A stretch of DNA of 64,000 nt, from the NCBI RefSeq assembly GCF_014873945.1, contig NZ_JADBEC010000001.1, positions 3,613,001 to 3,677,000 on the forward strand, read 5' to 3'. The stretch is from Rhizobium viscosum (GTDB taxonomy: Bacteria; Pseudomonadota; Alphaproteobacteria; Rhizobiales; Rhizobiaceae). The translations under genes and the position numbers were made by a program. Below the pieces are notes generated by a model, which worked only from the letters and a program-made list of their open reading frames with translations, ran no database searches and was not told the origin of the DNA. Shown in pieces: positions 7,994 to 15,783 of the stretch (position 1 is the first letter of the stretch; each line of letters begins with the position of its first letter).

Positions 7994-9478
7994 TCAATGC
8001 CCGCCCATCGGCTGTCCCTCAGGCTGGTTGAGCGGGCGTCTTACGTAAAGCGATGCCACCACAGCCGCCAGCGAAATCAGCGCGCCGACGAAGAAGGCGG
8101 ATTGCATGCCGCCGACGGTTGCCGTTGCGGTATCCGCTTCCCCTTGAGTCAGGATGCCAGCGCGCCAGGTCATGATGGCGACATAGAGCGTGGTGCCGGC
8201 GGCGCCGGCGACCTGCTGGGTGGTGCCGATGATGGCGCTGCCGTGGGAATAGAGTTTCGGCGGCAGGGAGCCGAGGCTGACGGTGAAGAGGGGCGTGAAC
8301 ATCAGGGCAAGGCCGATGCTCATGACGATGTGCAAGCCGAGCACAATCCAGATCGGGGTCGTGACGGTGAGGAAGGTCAGGCCCCACATGACGGAGCTGA
8401 ACAGGAGTGCGCCGGGAATGACCAGGCGGGCAGGGCCGTAGCGGTCGAACAGCCTGCCGACGAAGGGGGCACAGAGGCCCATGATCAGGCCGCCGGGCAG
8501 AAGCAGCAAGCCGGCCGTCAGGGTCGTCTGACCTAGTACGGACAGGAGGTAGATCGGTATGAGGATGAAGACACCGAACATCGACATCATCAGGATCGCC
8601 ATCATGCCGGCGGCGATCGTGAAAGTCTTCGTCTGCAGGGTGCGCAGGTCGAGAAGCGCCCTTTCGTGCTTCTGGAGATAGAGCTGCCGCCAGATGAAGA
8701 TGGCGATGACGGCGGCACCGGCAACAAGCATGAGGCGGGGATCGAGCGGCGTCGCGCCTGCCTCGGGCGCACCGAGCTCGCTGATGCCGAAGACGAAACT
8801 GCCGAAGCCGATGGCCGAGAGTACGACCGAGATAACATCGAGCGGCGCCTTCGACGGCACGGTGACGTTCTCGATTTTCGAAGCACCCATCGCAAGGGCA
8901 GCAAGCGCAATCGGTAGCACCAGCAGGAAGAGCCAGCGCCAGTCGAGCGAGGAGAGGATGAGGCCCGAAATCGTCGGACCGATGGCCGGCGCCACGGATA
9001 TGACGATCGAGATATTGCCCATCGTCTTGCCGCGTGAATGTGGCGGCACGAGGTTCATGATCGTGGTCATCAGCAGCGGCATCATGATCGCCGTGCCCGA
9101 GGCCTGGACGATGCGGCCGACGACCAGCATGGGGAAGCCGGGGGCAAGGGCCGAAACAAGCGTGCCGGCAGAGAAGAGCGACATAGCGAGGATGAAGACC
9201 GGCCGCGTGTTCAGCCGCTGCAGGAGATAGCCTGTTACGGGGATGACGGTGGCCATCGTCAGCATAAAGGCCGAGGTCAGCCATTGGGCGGAGCTTGCGG
9301 GGATATTCAGGTCGGCCATCAGGTGCGGGATCGCCACACCCATGATGGTTTCGTTGAGGATGACCACGAAGGCGGAGACGAGCAGCAGGCCGATGACCAG
9401 CCTGTTGCGGGCGCTATGGTCTTCGACCGGCAATTCGGCCTGTTCTTCGGTCTCTGAAAGCAAAGGTTCACTGGTCAT
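7994..9478 (-). CDS. MFS drug exporter, DHA2 (EmrB/QacA) type
   Basis: A 494-residue membrane protein with an acidic cytoplasmic N-terminus of about 27 residues and roughly 14 hydrophobic segments. Markers of the DHA2 group include LNETIMGVAIPHLMADL in helix 1, QWLTSAFMLTMATVIPVTG in helix 2 and the motif-C-like AIGPTISGLIL in helix 5. It would expel drugs or host compounds using the proton gradient. It is a single gene convergent with the SDR gene. The upstream gap (9479-9708) presumably holds its promoter; no neighbouring membrane-fusion partner is present. Confidence 0.9.
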   Translation of the reverse strand: MTSEPLLSETEEQAELPVEDHSARNRLVIGLLLVSAFVVILNETIMGVAIPHLMADLNIPASSAQWLTSAFMLTMATVIPVTGYLLQRLNTRPVFILAMSLFSAGTLVSALAPGFPMLVVGRIVQASGTAIMMPLLMTTIMNLVPPHSRGKTMGNISIVISVAPAIGPTISGLILSSLDWRWLFLLVLPIALAALAMGASKIENVTVPSKAPLDVISVVLSAIGFGSFVFGISELGAPEAGATPLDPRLMLVAGAAVIAIFIWRQLYLQKHERALLDLRTLQTKTFTIAAGMMAILMMSMFGVFILIPIYLLSVLGQTTLTAGLLLLPGGLIMGLCAPFVGRLFDRYGPARLVIPGALLFSSVMWGLTFLTVTTPIWIVLGLHIVMSIGLALMFTPLFTVSLGSLPPKLYSHGSAIIGTTQQVAGAAGTTLYVAIMTWRAGILTQGEADTATATVGGMQSAFFVGALISLAAVVASLYVRRPLNQPEGQPMGGH

Positions 9479-9708
9479 GGCGTTCCTGTATCCATAGCTG
9501 AAAGAAGGAGTTCTGCCTTAAGACGAAAGTGCCGGGCTGATTGCGACACCGGATATGCGTAATTCCTATGTCTTTATGCCGTCGCTGGGATGCAAGGCGA
9601 TTTTTAGCGGAATCTAACCAAGTCTCGTTTCGATAGGTATGCCATAGGGGCGTCCGGGCCTGACTGCCAACAGCATTCACGGCACAGTGCAAGCCGACGC
9701 AATCGGCA

Positions 9709-10845
9709 TCACCGCAGCGCCGGCAGGTTCCATTCTTCCAGCGAAAAGGCTGCGGCCGGCAAACGCATCTCGGAGAGATCGACCGGGCGGCGGCGGAATG
9801 ATGTGGCGGTGTAGGGGAAGGCCAAATTCATGCCGCTGATATCAAGCTTGAGCGGCAGGCCGTCAGGTGTGAGGCACTGCCTGTTTCCGGCGTCCTGAAC
9901 TCCCGGCATCAGATCGAACCATTCGCAGGTCTCGCCGAGGATTGTTTCGCTTTTGTCGAGCGAAGTCCTTCCGGTTGCCTCATCGAATTTCAACGACGAT
10001 GAGCCGTCGTCTGCCGGACGTGCGGCCGTGAGCCTGCGATGGTTGTTTACCTGTTGATAGGAGATGCCCTGATCTTCGCGCTTGTTCCAGATCTTGATGC
10101 TGACGGAGCCGTCGCGATGCCGCTGTTCCCGATAGTGCCAGGGATAATGTCGCAACAAGCGGATCGTCGAGCCGCCAGTGCTCTCCAGAGTGATGTCAAA
10201 ATCGGGTTCGGAGGGATCGGCATCGTTGCTTCGGATCGGTCTGAGCCAGTATTCCTGGGTGAGGATTTCTAGTGGCGGATGGACCTCCGCAGGAGCGACG
10301 GTGCGGCGGTCGAGGCTGACGAGGCGGGTATGGTAGATCGGCACGTCGTTCGGGGTCAGCAGCTTTGTTTCGATGACGATGCCGTCCTCGGTGGCACAGT
10401 TCTGCTCGCGCGAAATGAACGTCCCTGATGAGGGCGGCTTACTTACCGTTTCGCTCCATGTGCAGCCTTCGCCGGCAATGGACGAGACCTCCGCGAGTGG
10501 CTGCGGCGCATCCGTTTTCGCGATGTCCGGTTTGCGGGCGCGAAGAAGAAGCTCCAGATATGTAATTTCACCATCCGCCTGCCTGCTCCAGCGCAGAACG
10601 GGCCTGGCCTCATCCGGTCCGAAGCCAATGCTGGTCCGGCCGCCGCGCAGCGTCTCGCTCAGAAACATGCCGTCGTGATGGATGATGGTGACAGTCGGGT
10701 CGACCGGCTTGCCATCCTTGTCCAGCGCCTGCATCACGGCGATGTAGTCCGGCTGGAGCGGGGAGGCATCGAGCGTCGACTGCGCAAACGCGGCCTGCGT
10801 AAAGGCCATGCAGACGATTGCCCCTGTTATTGCTGCTGTCTTCAT
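9709..10845 (-). CDS. Secreted protein of unknown function
   Basis: A 378-residue product with a clear signal peptide at its start (MKTAAITGAIVCMAFTQAAFA, cleavage near residue 21 before QSTLD). I recognise no family. The mature part is mixed beta, with Cys residues in GEGCTWSETV, EQNCATEDG, GETCEWFDL and NRQCLTPDG. These four pair-like cysteines sit in two repeated settings, roughly 110-150 and 290-320, which suggests two related domains with disulfides. An open frame continues 25 codons upstream, but the signal peptide and a GAGAGGCA site before the ATG at 10845 favour this start. Confidence 0.7.
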   Translation of the reverse strand: MKTAAITGAIVCMAFTQAAFAQSTLDASPLQPDYIAVMQALDKDGKPVDPTVTIIHHDGMFLSETLRGGRTSIGFGPDEARPVLRWSRQADGEITYLELLLRARKPDIAKTDAPQPLAEVSSIAGEGCTWSETVSKPPSSGTFISREQNCATEDGIVIETKLLTPNDVPIYHTRLVSLDRRTVAPAEVHPPLEILTQEYWLRPIRSNDADPSEPDFDITLESTGGSTIRLLRHYPWHYREQRHRDGSVSIKIWNKREDQGISYQQVNNHRRLTAARPADDGSSSLKFDEATGRTSLDKSETILGETCEWFDLMPGVQDAGNRQCLTPDGLPLKLDISGMNLAFPYTATSFRRRPVDLSEMRLPAAAFSLEEWNLPALR

Positions 10846-10954
10846 TGCCTCTCGGGTCTTCGAGCCTGCGCGCGTCATCGCGCCGCCGCCAGCAGATGAC
10901 GGTTTTGTCGAGAAAATCAATGCAGCCTATGCCTTTTGCCTCAATGGACGCCCT

Positions 10955-11218
10955 TCAATGGACAATCGTTAGCGCCGCGATACCCGCTTCGTCGGCGGCG
11001 CGCAGAAATGCTTCCCGGAACTGTTCCGGGGCAACGTCTCCACAGATGGCGTCGATGCAGGCTTTGACGGCGATCATATATTCCTCGCCATCATCGAAAG
11101 GCCAATCCCGGATCAGCAGGTATGCGGCATCGCCGAGCGTCCGCACGACGGTGTGCGTCTCCCGACCGCGCAAAACCAGCCCGACCGGCGCGAATGCCGA
11201 TGACGTGTTCCAGTTCAT
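10955..11218 (-). CDS. DUF982 domain protein
   Basis: An 87-residue protein of the DUF982 type, a small family found in many copies in rhizobia. The family pattern is visible: a strand with PVGLVLRGRETHTVRTL-like sequence, AYLLIRDWP, a helix around AVKACIDAICGDV and the end FREAFLRAADEAGI. Function is unknown for the whole family. GAGGACA stands directly before the ATG. It is transcribed towards the secreted-protein gene and may share a transcript with it across a 109-base gap. Confidence 0.8.
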   Translation of the reverse strand: MNWNTSSAFAPVGLVLRGRETHTVVRTLGDAAYLLIRDWPFDDGEEYMIAVKACIDAICGDVAPEQFREAFLRAADEAGIAALTIVH

Positions 11219-11336
11219 TGTCCTCGACCCCTCAAGGCACGGAGATTGAGACCCTCAAACACACTATACGCGTGAATTATGAAATTCGGAATTGCGGAAT
11301 GCGTGAATGTTGAGCGCGTGACTTATTTGCCGCGGG

Positions 11337-11377
11337 CAAAAGAAAGGGCGCTCTACGACCTCATGTCGGAGCGCCCT
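11337..11377 (-). terminator. Rho-independent terminator, minus strand
   Basis: Nine-base arms pair at 11345-11353 and 11369-11377 around a 15-base loop. On the minus strand the stem is followed by a T-rich run (TTTCTTTTG). No recognised gene ends just before it, so it marks an unassigned minus-strand transcript. Confidence 0.55.
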
Positions 11378-11772
11378 GTGGCTGCATCGGCGTCAGTTGC
11401 GGCGGAGGCCGATGGCAGGCCAGTTTAGAAGACCGTATTTGGAACGAAATGGCAACGCCCGGTGCCGGACTGCGCCCGCATGCGGCCTGCAATCCACAGG
11501 GTTTCCACAGCTTATCCACAGGTTCGGACCAATCTCCTCCAACGCTTTCAACGACATATGCCCGAAAGCGATCGGCCTGCTCCAGATGGGTGATGTGACC
11601 GCCAGACGACACCGGGAATATCTTCCGGGCAAACTGTCCGAAAGGCCACAATGGCAGGCTATGGTGGCCCTCCCTCCTGGAGCGCTGGGCGGCGGACGCT
11701 CGGAGGTGGGAGGCGGCAGGCGTGCATGAGGGCCTGCCGCCTTCACCGCCCAGATCCTGCGCCTTCGCGAAC

Positions 11773-11802
11773 AAAAAGGACCCGCTCACTTGGGAGCGGG
11801 CC
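11773..11802 (-). terminator. Terminator of the small gene at 11848-12048
   Basis: Arms CCCGCTC (11781-11787) and GAGCGGG (11794-11800) form a tight GC stem. On the minus strand it is followed by CCTTTTTG. It lies about 45 bases past the stop of the small minus-strand gene. Confidence 0.65.
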
Positions 11803-11847
11803 TCAGGGGTGCCCGGAGTCGGACGGGCATCGGCAAAAAACGGTCGA

Positions 11848-12048
11848 TCAGATATAGGCCGCGGCATAGACACTCCAGCTGTCCGGCATCTTCGACACCG
11901 CAAAGGTGCTTTCGGTTGCAGGACGGGCGTGCTGACGGGCGGCAGCGTCGAGCAGGGCCGCAAAGGATGCCAGGCTGATCTTGTCGGCGCGAAGCATCTG
12001 GCGGATCATCGGATCTCTCAGCATTTCCGATGGTGTCATCTCGTGCAT
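11848..12048 (-). CDS. Small hypothetical protein
   Basis: A 66-residue product with a strong ribosome binding site (GGAGG six bases before ATG) and its own downstream terminator, so it is probably a real gene. The N-terminal half is helical, with SEMLRDPMIRQMLRADKISL and FAALLDAAARQ; the end KMPDSWSVYAAAYI is aromatic. No domain or transmembrane segment is recognised. Similar short proteins are, as far as I recall, common in rhizobia, but I can give no function. Confidence 0.6.
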   Translation of the reverse strand: MHEMTPSEMLRDPMIRQMLRADKISLASFAALLDAAARQHARPATESTFAVSKMPDSWSVYAAAYI

Positions 12049-12241
12049 GGTTATCCTCCAGTGACTGGTTTCCGACGCTCAGAGCATCTTAAGTCTGCAT
12101 TGCTATGAATGCATGTCCTGGCGGTGGCGAAAAGACGGCAAACGAAGTTCATTCGGGCTAGCTCCAATGTGCGATTGGCCCGCGATTTTATCGGATGCTA
12201 CCGTAGCGGCCGAGAGGTGAACCGTAGGGGAGGACGGGCGC

Positions 12242-12487
12242 ATGGAAGCCAGCCAGGAGGAAGCCAGGCAGGGGGAGGCAAGACATGGAGAGGCAAGACA
12301 TGGGGCAGCAAGAATGTTCGACGAGATCGTGATGGGACTGGCCGCGCTCGAGGCCGAGATCACCGAGATCAACGCCCGACCCCTGCCTTTCCTGGATTTG
12401 CAATATGCTGAGGCCGAACTGAAGGCCCGGCCCGCCAAGGTTCGCAAGCGCTTCGACAGGGTCAGAGCCACGAGACTGAGAGCGTGA
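12242..12487 (+). CDS. Small hypothetical protein with a repeat-coded start
   Basis: An 81-residue product. The start is supported by GGGGAGG nine bases before the ATG. The first 25 residues come from tandem DNA copies of an AGGCAAGACATGG unit (12277-12303) and give the repeated peptide EARHG. The rest (MFDEIVMGLAALEAEITEIN onward) has GC-rich third positions and looks like a true coding stretch: one amphipathic helix, then a basic Arg/Lys-rich tail. A second possible start is the internal ATG at 12314. No family recognised. Confidence 0.45.
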   Translation: MEASQEEARQGEARHGEARHGAARMFDEIVMGLAALEAEITEINARPLPFLDLQYAEAELKARPAKVRKRFDRVRATRLRA

Positions 12488-12624
12488 CATCAGGCTTTGG
12501 CAACGCAATTTTGACCATGAACGCACTTTTCTGACGTTCATTCACTTTTTGCCGATTGCATGTCGATGAGAAAGCCGCTCTTGTTGCTATCCGTATTCCC
12601 TAATTTAGAGATCCCCTGACCACT

Positions 12625-12855
12625 ATGAACCGCTACGACATCGAGCGCCGGAACGACGACGATTGGACTGTCATCGACCGGCTGACGGGCGCGCCTGTGC
12701 CGCATCTGCCGGAGAAACTCGGAAGCAGGCTGGAAGCCCAGGCGCTTGCCGATTTTCGCAACCGTCTGGCCATCCCGCAACAGGAGCGCATTCGCTCCCG
12801 CCTCGATACGCTGCGGCTCGCCTGGCAGGTGCTGACGGGCAAGCGCACGCGTTAG
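12625..12855 (+). CDS. Small hypothetical protein
   Basis: A 76-residue soluble, charged product. The N-terminal part NRYDIERRNDDDWTVIDRLTG looks like a short beta hairpin; the rest is helical and basic and ends in WQVLTGKRTR. No family recognised. Third positions are GC-rich, which favours coding. The ribosome binding site is weak. A GC-rich hairpin at 12881-12898 follows the stop and may end its transcript. Confidence 0.5.
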   Translation: MNRYDIERRNDDDWTVIDRLTGAPVPHLPEKLGSRLEAQALADFRNRLAIPQQERIRSRLDTLRLAWQVLTGKRTR

Positions 12856-12880
12856 AGCGTGTCGCCACCTGCCACAAAGA

Positions 12881-12898
12881 GGCCCGCCGAAGCGGGCC
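12881..12898. terminator. GC-rich hairpin, probable bidirectional terminator
   Basis: Seven-base arms GGCCCGC and GCGGGCC enclose a CGAA loop, an especially stable tetraloop. A/T-rich bases follow on the plus side (AAATTATT) and TCTTTG on the minus side. It lies after the 12625-12855 gene and 143 bases past the minus-strand nrsF stop, so it could serve both. Confidence 0.5.
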
Positions 12899-13041
12899 AA
12901 ATTATTGGGAAATAACAGGCCGGATCGCACGACGCGCCGTGTAGTGCATGGTTCTATCAAAGGAAGTGCGCCGTACGGTCCGAATGCCTGACTGAGATCG
13001 AGGCAAAAAGTTCCCGTTGGCCGATGATATTTCTGCCGCTG

Positions 13042-13677
13042 TCACCAGCGAAGGATTTTCCGGCCGAGCAGGAACCCGGCTGCCGTCGCGACCAGGATGC
13101 CGATCGAATACCATGTCGCCAGAAACAGCGGGCTGTCATCGGGGCAGTGCCAGGCATAGATGGCGGCCGCAATGCCGCCGGCGGCAAGACCTGCCACCGC
13201 ACCTGCCGTGCCCGGATTTTCCGGTGCGCCCTGGCGGACCGAATAGAGGATGGCGGCAAGCGGCGCGATGGAAAGGGTCGGCACGAAGAACAGGCAGAAG
13301 GCGGAGAAACGGCCCTCCATGCTGCTTGCCCAGTCTGCCTTCGGCACCACGAAGAGCTCGGTCGCAATACCGGCGATCAGGACCACCAGCGGCAGGATGA
13401 GTGTCAGGGCGGCAGAGCGTAGCGAGACGCCCGGTTTGCCGATCCGGAAGGCGAGGCGGGTGGCTGTCACGGCGATCAGCAGGGTGGTGCCGAGCTTGAA
13501 GAGGACGCGCGGCGTCTCGATCATCTCAGCCATGTTTTTTCGGATGCCGATGGTGGAGATGAGAAGTGCGGCTGAAATCACCACGCCGATGGCAAGCGCG
13601 ATCATGAAGACGCGGCCGAAGCGGATGCGGACGCGCGCATCCTTTGCAAGCATGTTGATCAGGTCATCCGTTTTCAC
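13042..13677 (-). CDS. nrsF: NrsF-type anti-sigma factor (DUF1109)
   Basis: A 211-residue membrane protein with six hydrophobic segments, matching DUF1109. The soluble start (TDDLINMLAKDARVRIRFGR) is typical of the family, as is the following VFMIALAIGVVISAALL. In Caulobacter, NrsF holds the ECF sigma factor SigF at the inner membrane and releases it under copper and related stress. Here the gene overlaps the end of the sigma gene by 14 bases, so the two are translationally coupled. The pairing and the neighbouring buf genes make this assignment firm, although identity to the Caulobacter protein was not measured. Confidence 0.85.
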   Translation of the reverse strand: MKTDDLINMLAKDARVRIRFGRVFMIALAIGVVISAALLISTIGIRKNMAEMIETPRVLFKLGTTLLIAVTATRLAFRIGKPGVSLRSAALTLILPLVVLIAGIATELFVVPKADWASSMEGRFSAFCLFFVPTLSIAPLAAILYSVRQGAPENPGTAGAVAGLAAGGIAAAIYAWHCPDDSPLFLATWYSIGILVATAAGFLLGRKILRW

Positions 13678-14230
13678 GCGTGTTGCTCCGATAGAGGGCA
13701 GCCAATCCTTTGAGCGCCCTGTGCAGCGCCACTCGCACGGCGCCTTCCGTCATCTGTAGCCGCTCGGCCGTTTCGCGGATGCCGGCGCCGCCGAGCGAGA
13801 TGGATCGCACGATTTCGCGCTGCGGGTCGCGCAGGCCTTCCAGCATGCGGTCGACATCGATGCGGTCGGCGCCATCCTCCTGGTGGTCGGCTTCGAGCGT
13901 CTCCATCACATCCTCGATCGGCACCGAGACATGGCGGCCACGGCGGCGCAGGCTGTCGATCAGCTTGTTGCGCACGATTGTCGAGAGCCACGGACCGATG
14001 GGTCGGGAAACATCCCAGGTCCCGCGCTTCAGGTGCACTGCCAGCAGAACTTCCTGCACCACGTCTTCCACCTCGCTCGGCGGGGCACCGAACTGGTCGC
14101 AGCGCCTGCGCGCAATCGAACGCAGATAGGGTGTCACGGCCTTCAGGAGGCGGTCATAGGCCGTTGCGTCGCCGGCGATTGCCGCGCGCATCCAGGCCGC
14201 CCATTCCTCTTCACGGGCCGAATATTTCAT
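13664..14230 (-). CDS. sigF: ECF sigma factor, SigF type
   Basis: A 188-residue sigma-70 family protein of the ECF group. Region 2 spans about residues 18-92 (DRLLKAVTPYLRSIARRRC, VEDVVQEVLLAVHLK, PIGPWLSTIVRNKLID). Region 4 spans about 125-178 (REIVRSISLGGAGIRETAERL, EGAVRVALHRALKGLA). Its partner nrsF follows with an overlap. The promoter word before this gene matches the one before bufA, so the protein probably activates itself and the bufferin operon. The promoter lies so close to the ATG that the transcript would have almost no leader. Confidence 0.88.
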   Translation of the reverse strand: MKYSAREEEWAAWMRAAIAGDATAYDRLLKAVTPYLRSIARRRCDQFGAPPSEVEDVVQEVLLAVHLKRGTWDVSRPIGPWLSTIVRNKLIDSLRRRGRHVSVPIEDVMETLEADHQEDGADRIDVDRMLEGLRDPQREIVRSISLGGAGIRETAERLQMTEGAVRVALHRALKGLAALYRSNTRENG

Positions 14231-14242
14231 CCGCTACTCACC

Positions 14243-14270
14243 TTTACGCACGGAGCCACGTGTTTGTTAC
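14243..14270 (-). promoter_or_regulatory. SigF-type promoter before sigF
   Basis: Read on the minus strand: GTAACA (14265-14270), 16 bases, then CGTAAA (14243-14248). The known Caulobacter SigF promoter is about GTAAC-N16-CGAA. The same -35 word and the same spacer recur before bufA. The -10 end is only 12 bases from the sigF ATG. Confidence 0.65.
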
Positions 14271-14370
14271 CGTCATCCTGAAAATTTTGATGACGCGGCA
14301 CGTGAGGCAGAGCCGGCGTCGGCGCCTATTGAGCGCATCGGCGGGCAAACGGCAAGAGTAGTGCGGCAAC

Positions 14371-14410
14371 AAAGCGCAAAAGCCGCCCGGCGCGATGAGG
14401 AGCCGGGCGG
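14371..14410 (-). terminator. Terminator between bufD and sigF
   Basis: On the minus strand, nine-base arms CCGCCCGGC and GCCGGGCGG (14383-14410) are followed by CTTTTGCGCTTTG. It lies 32 bases past the bufD stop, so the buf operon probably ends here and sigF-nrsF is a separate transcript. Confidence 0.7.
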
Positions 14411-14441
14411 GTGTTCATGTCGATGATTGACGTTGAGTGTC

Positions 14442-14969
14442 CTAGCTTTTGGCAGTGCCTGACATCCGCGCAATCAGATGGTCGAGCGACAGGCGGCCCG
14501 GCCCGTAGCGCATGATGGCAAGCGCCATCGCCGCCCAGGTGATGTGGATGGGCCAGCCATCGGGTACGGTCAGCTCGACGATCAGGGTCATGAAGAGCAG
14601 GCCAAGCCCGGCAAAGCGGGTCGCGAGACCGAAGACGAGGAGCGTCGGGAAGATGATCTCACCGCATCCGGACAGGAAGGCCATAACGGCGGGCATCGGA
14701 TAAGGGTAGGGACCACCCGGCAGGTGCAGCATGAATTCCTGGGTGAAGAGATCGATTGCGGTATCGTTCAGCTGCAGGAAGCCATCCCATTTCAGGATGC
14801 CGGAGCGCCAGAAGGGAACGGCAAGCGCCACCCGGATGACGGCCTGGACGATATCGGGCTGGGCGACGGCGCGGACAAGTCCGTCGGCCGTCACTACCAG
14901 CCTCGTCAGCGGGGAGAGAGTGCCGTTGCGAGGCTCGTTGTGGGCATTGGAGTCAAGCATATCAGACAT
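14442..14969 (-). CDS. bufD: DoxX-family membrane protein of the bufferin operon
   Basis: A 175-residue protein with about four membrane segments and DoxX features: RVALAVPFWRSGILKWDGF near the first helix, then GCGEIIFPTLLVFGLATRFAGLGLL and the last helix WAAMALAIMRYGPG. Bufferin operons commonly carry such a gene as their last member; its exact role is unknown, perhaps membrane redox or transport support. The ATG at 14969 was chosen because GGAGAATTCCA precedes it; it overlaps the bufC end by eight bases, a sign of coupling. An upstream in-frame ATG at 15020 has no such site. Confidence 0.8.
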   Translation of the reverse strand: MSDMLDSNAHNEPRNGTLSPLTRLVVTADGLVRAVAQPDIVQAVIRVALAVPFWRSGILKWDGFLQLNDTAIDLFTQEFMLHLPGGPYPYPMPAVMAFLSGCGEIIFPTLLVFGLATRFAGLGLLFMTLIVELTVPDGWPIHITWAAMALAIMRYGPGRLSLDHLIARMSGTAKS

Positions 14970-15783
14970 TGGAATTCTCCAGTTCGATAGCGGAAAAAGC
15001 TCTGATATCGGAAAAGGCATGGGCTGCGATCATCTCGCCAATGGCGGCAGACAGATCGAAGGCAGGCCAGGCGTCGAGACCGGCGGCGACGGCTGCGGCA
15101 AGGCATTCGCCCGAAAGCAGCGCATTGAAGAAGGCGGCTCCGCCCGGGGGCAGGAGGCGTATTGTGACTTCGTCATTGATACGGGTGATCAACCCGTCCT
15201 CGGGGCGATTTTCGACACGGGTAACGGGATCCGTGCCGCGATTCATGGCGAAGATGGTGACGGCCGGATGAGCTGATGAAACCAGCCGCGTTGCCGGATG
15301 CGGACGAAACGTTACGCCGCCCAGTTCTTCCTGCGGCACGGCGGCGAGTGTTTCGGCCGTCAATGCAGTCGCATCGGCGGCGTGATAGGCATCCAGCCAG
15401 GCGCGCTCGATGCGCGCCACGTCCGAGAGCCAGGGCATTTCCTCAGCATATTCGTAGCGGTCGATGAAGTCGGGAAAGTCACGTCCGTATTCGAACAGCA
15501 GCCGCGAGGAGGGCGGCGTTTCGCGCACATGAAAGCGGGCCATGGCGCGGAAGAAATCCTCACCCGTGATGCGCTCGACCGCCGGGAAGATCGACGACAA
15601 TGCTCCAATCAGGCTGACAGTGACATTGTTGCGATAGACATTGTATCGCTTCTCCGCCCGTTTGCCGCGCGGGCCGGTGACCAGAGCGGGAGCCGGGGCA
15701 TCCGGATTGAGCAGCGTGGCGGAGAACTGCCCGGCGAAATCTGGCAGCATTGGCCGGATCGGCACGATTTCAGCCGAGCGCAT
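14962..15783 (-). CDS. bufC: BufC-like DUF2063 protein, bufferin maturation partner
   Basis: A 273-residue protein of the DUF2063 type. The N-terminal domain shows the expected KRYNVYRNNVTVSLIGAL pattern near residue 45 and FPAVERITGEDFF after it. A smaller second domain lies from about 165 to the end. In bufferin systems this protein partners the MNIO enzyme and is thought to present the precursor peptide to it. The start overlaps the bufB end by 14 bases; GGGGAA stands eight bases before this ATG. A start 24 bases further out is also possible. Confidence 0.85.
   Translation of the reverse strand: MRSAEIVPIRPMLPDFAGQFSATLLNPDAPAPALVTGPRGKRAEKRYNVYRNNVTVSLIGALSSIFPAVERITGEDFFRAMARFHVRETPPSSRLLFEYGRDFPDFIDRYEYAEEMPWLSDVARIERAWLDAYHAADATALTAETLAAVPQEELGGVTFRPHPATRLVSSAHPAVTIFAMNRGTDPVTRVENRPEDGLITRINDEVTIRLLPPGGAAFFNALLSGECLAAAVAAGLDAWPAFDLSAAIGEMIAAHAFSDIRAFSAIELENSNV

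Larger units (their letters stand above)
11219..11847. other. Sparse region with a candidate minus-strand transcript
   Basis: No convincing gene is seen in this stretch of about 630 bases. It holds two hairpins that look like terminators for minus-strand transcripts (11337-11377 and 11773-11802), and between them a further 10-base-arm hairpin near 11712-11742. Three short DnaA-box-like words sit at 11491-11499, 11503-11510 and 11512-11521. Open frames here on both strands give low-complexity, Pro/Arg-rich translations without family resemblance. A small RNA read on the minus strand between the two terminators is possible. The left part (11219-11340) should hold the DUF982 promoter. Confidence 0.4.

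Noticed and set aside
11491..11521. Replication origin
   Set aside because: Three DnaA-like words alone, with no AT-rich unwinding element, repABC, hemE or dnaA nearby, do not make an origin.
11778..11830. tRNA-like fold near the Gly/Ser-rich stretch
   Set aside because: The hairpin fits a terminator; no anticodon arm or T-loop consensus is present.
11361..11963. 200-codon minus-strand frame
   Set aside because: It reads through the small gene at 11848 and a terminator hairpin; low-complexity translation and no ribosome site.
12103..12471. 122-codon minus-strand frame over the tandem repeat
   Set aside because: The repeated peptide PCLAS results from the tandem DNA repeat; no start site or family resemblance, and the plus-strand frame has a good ribosome site.
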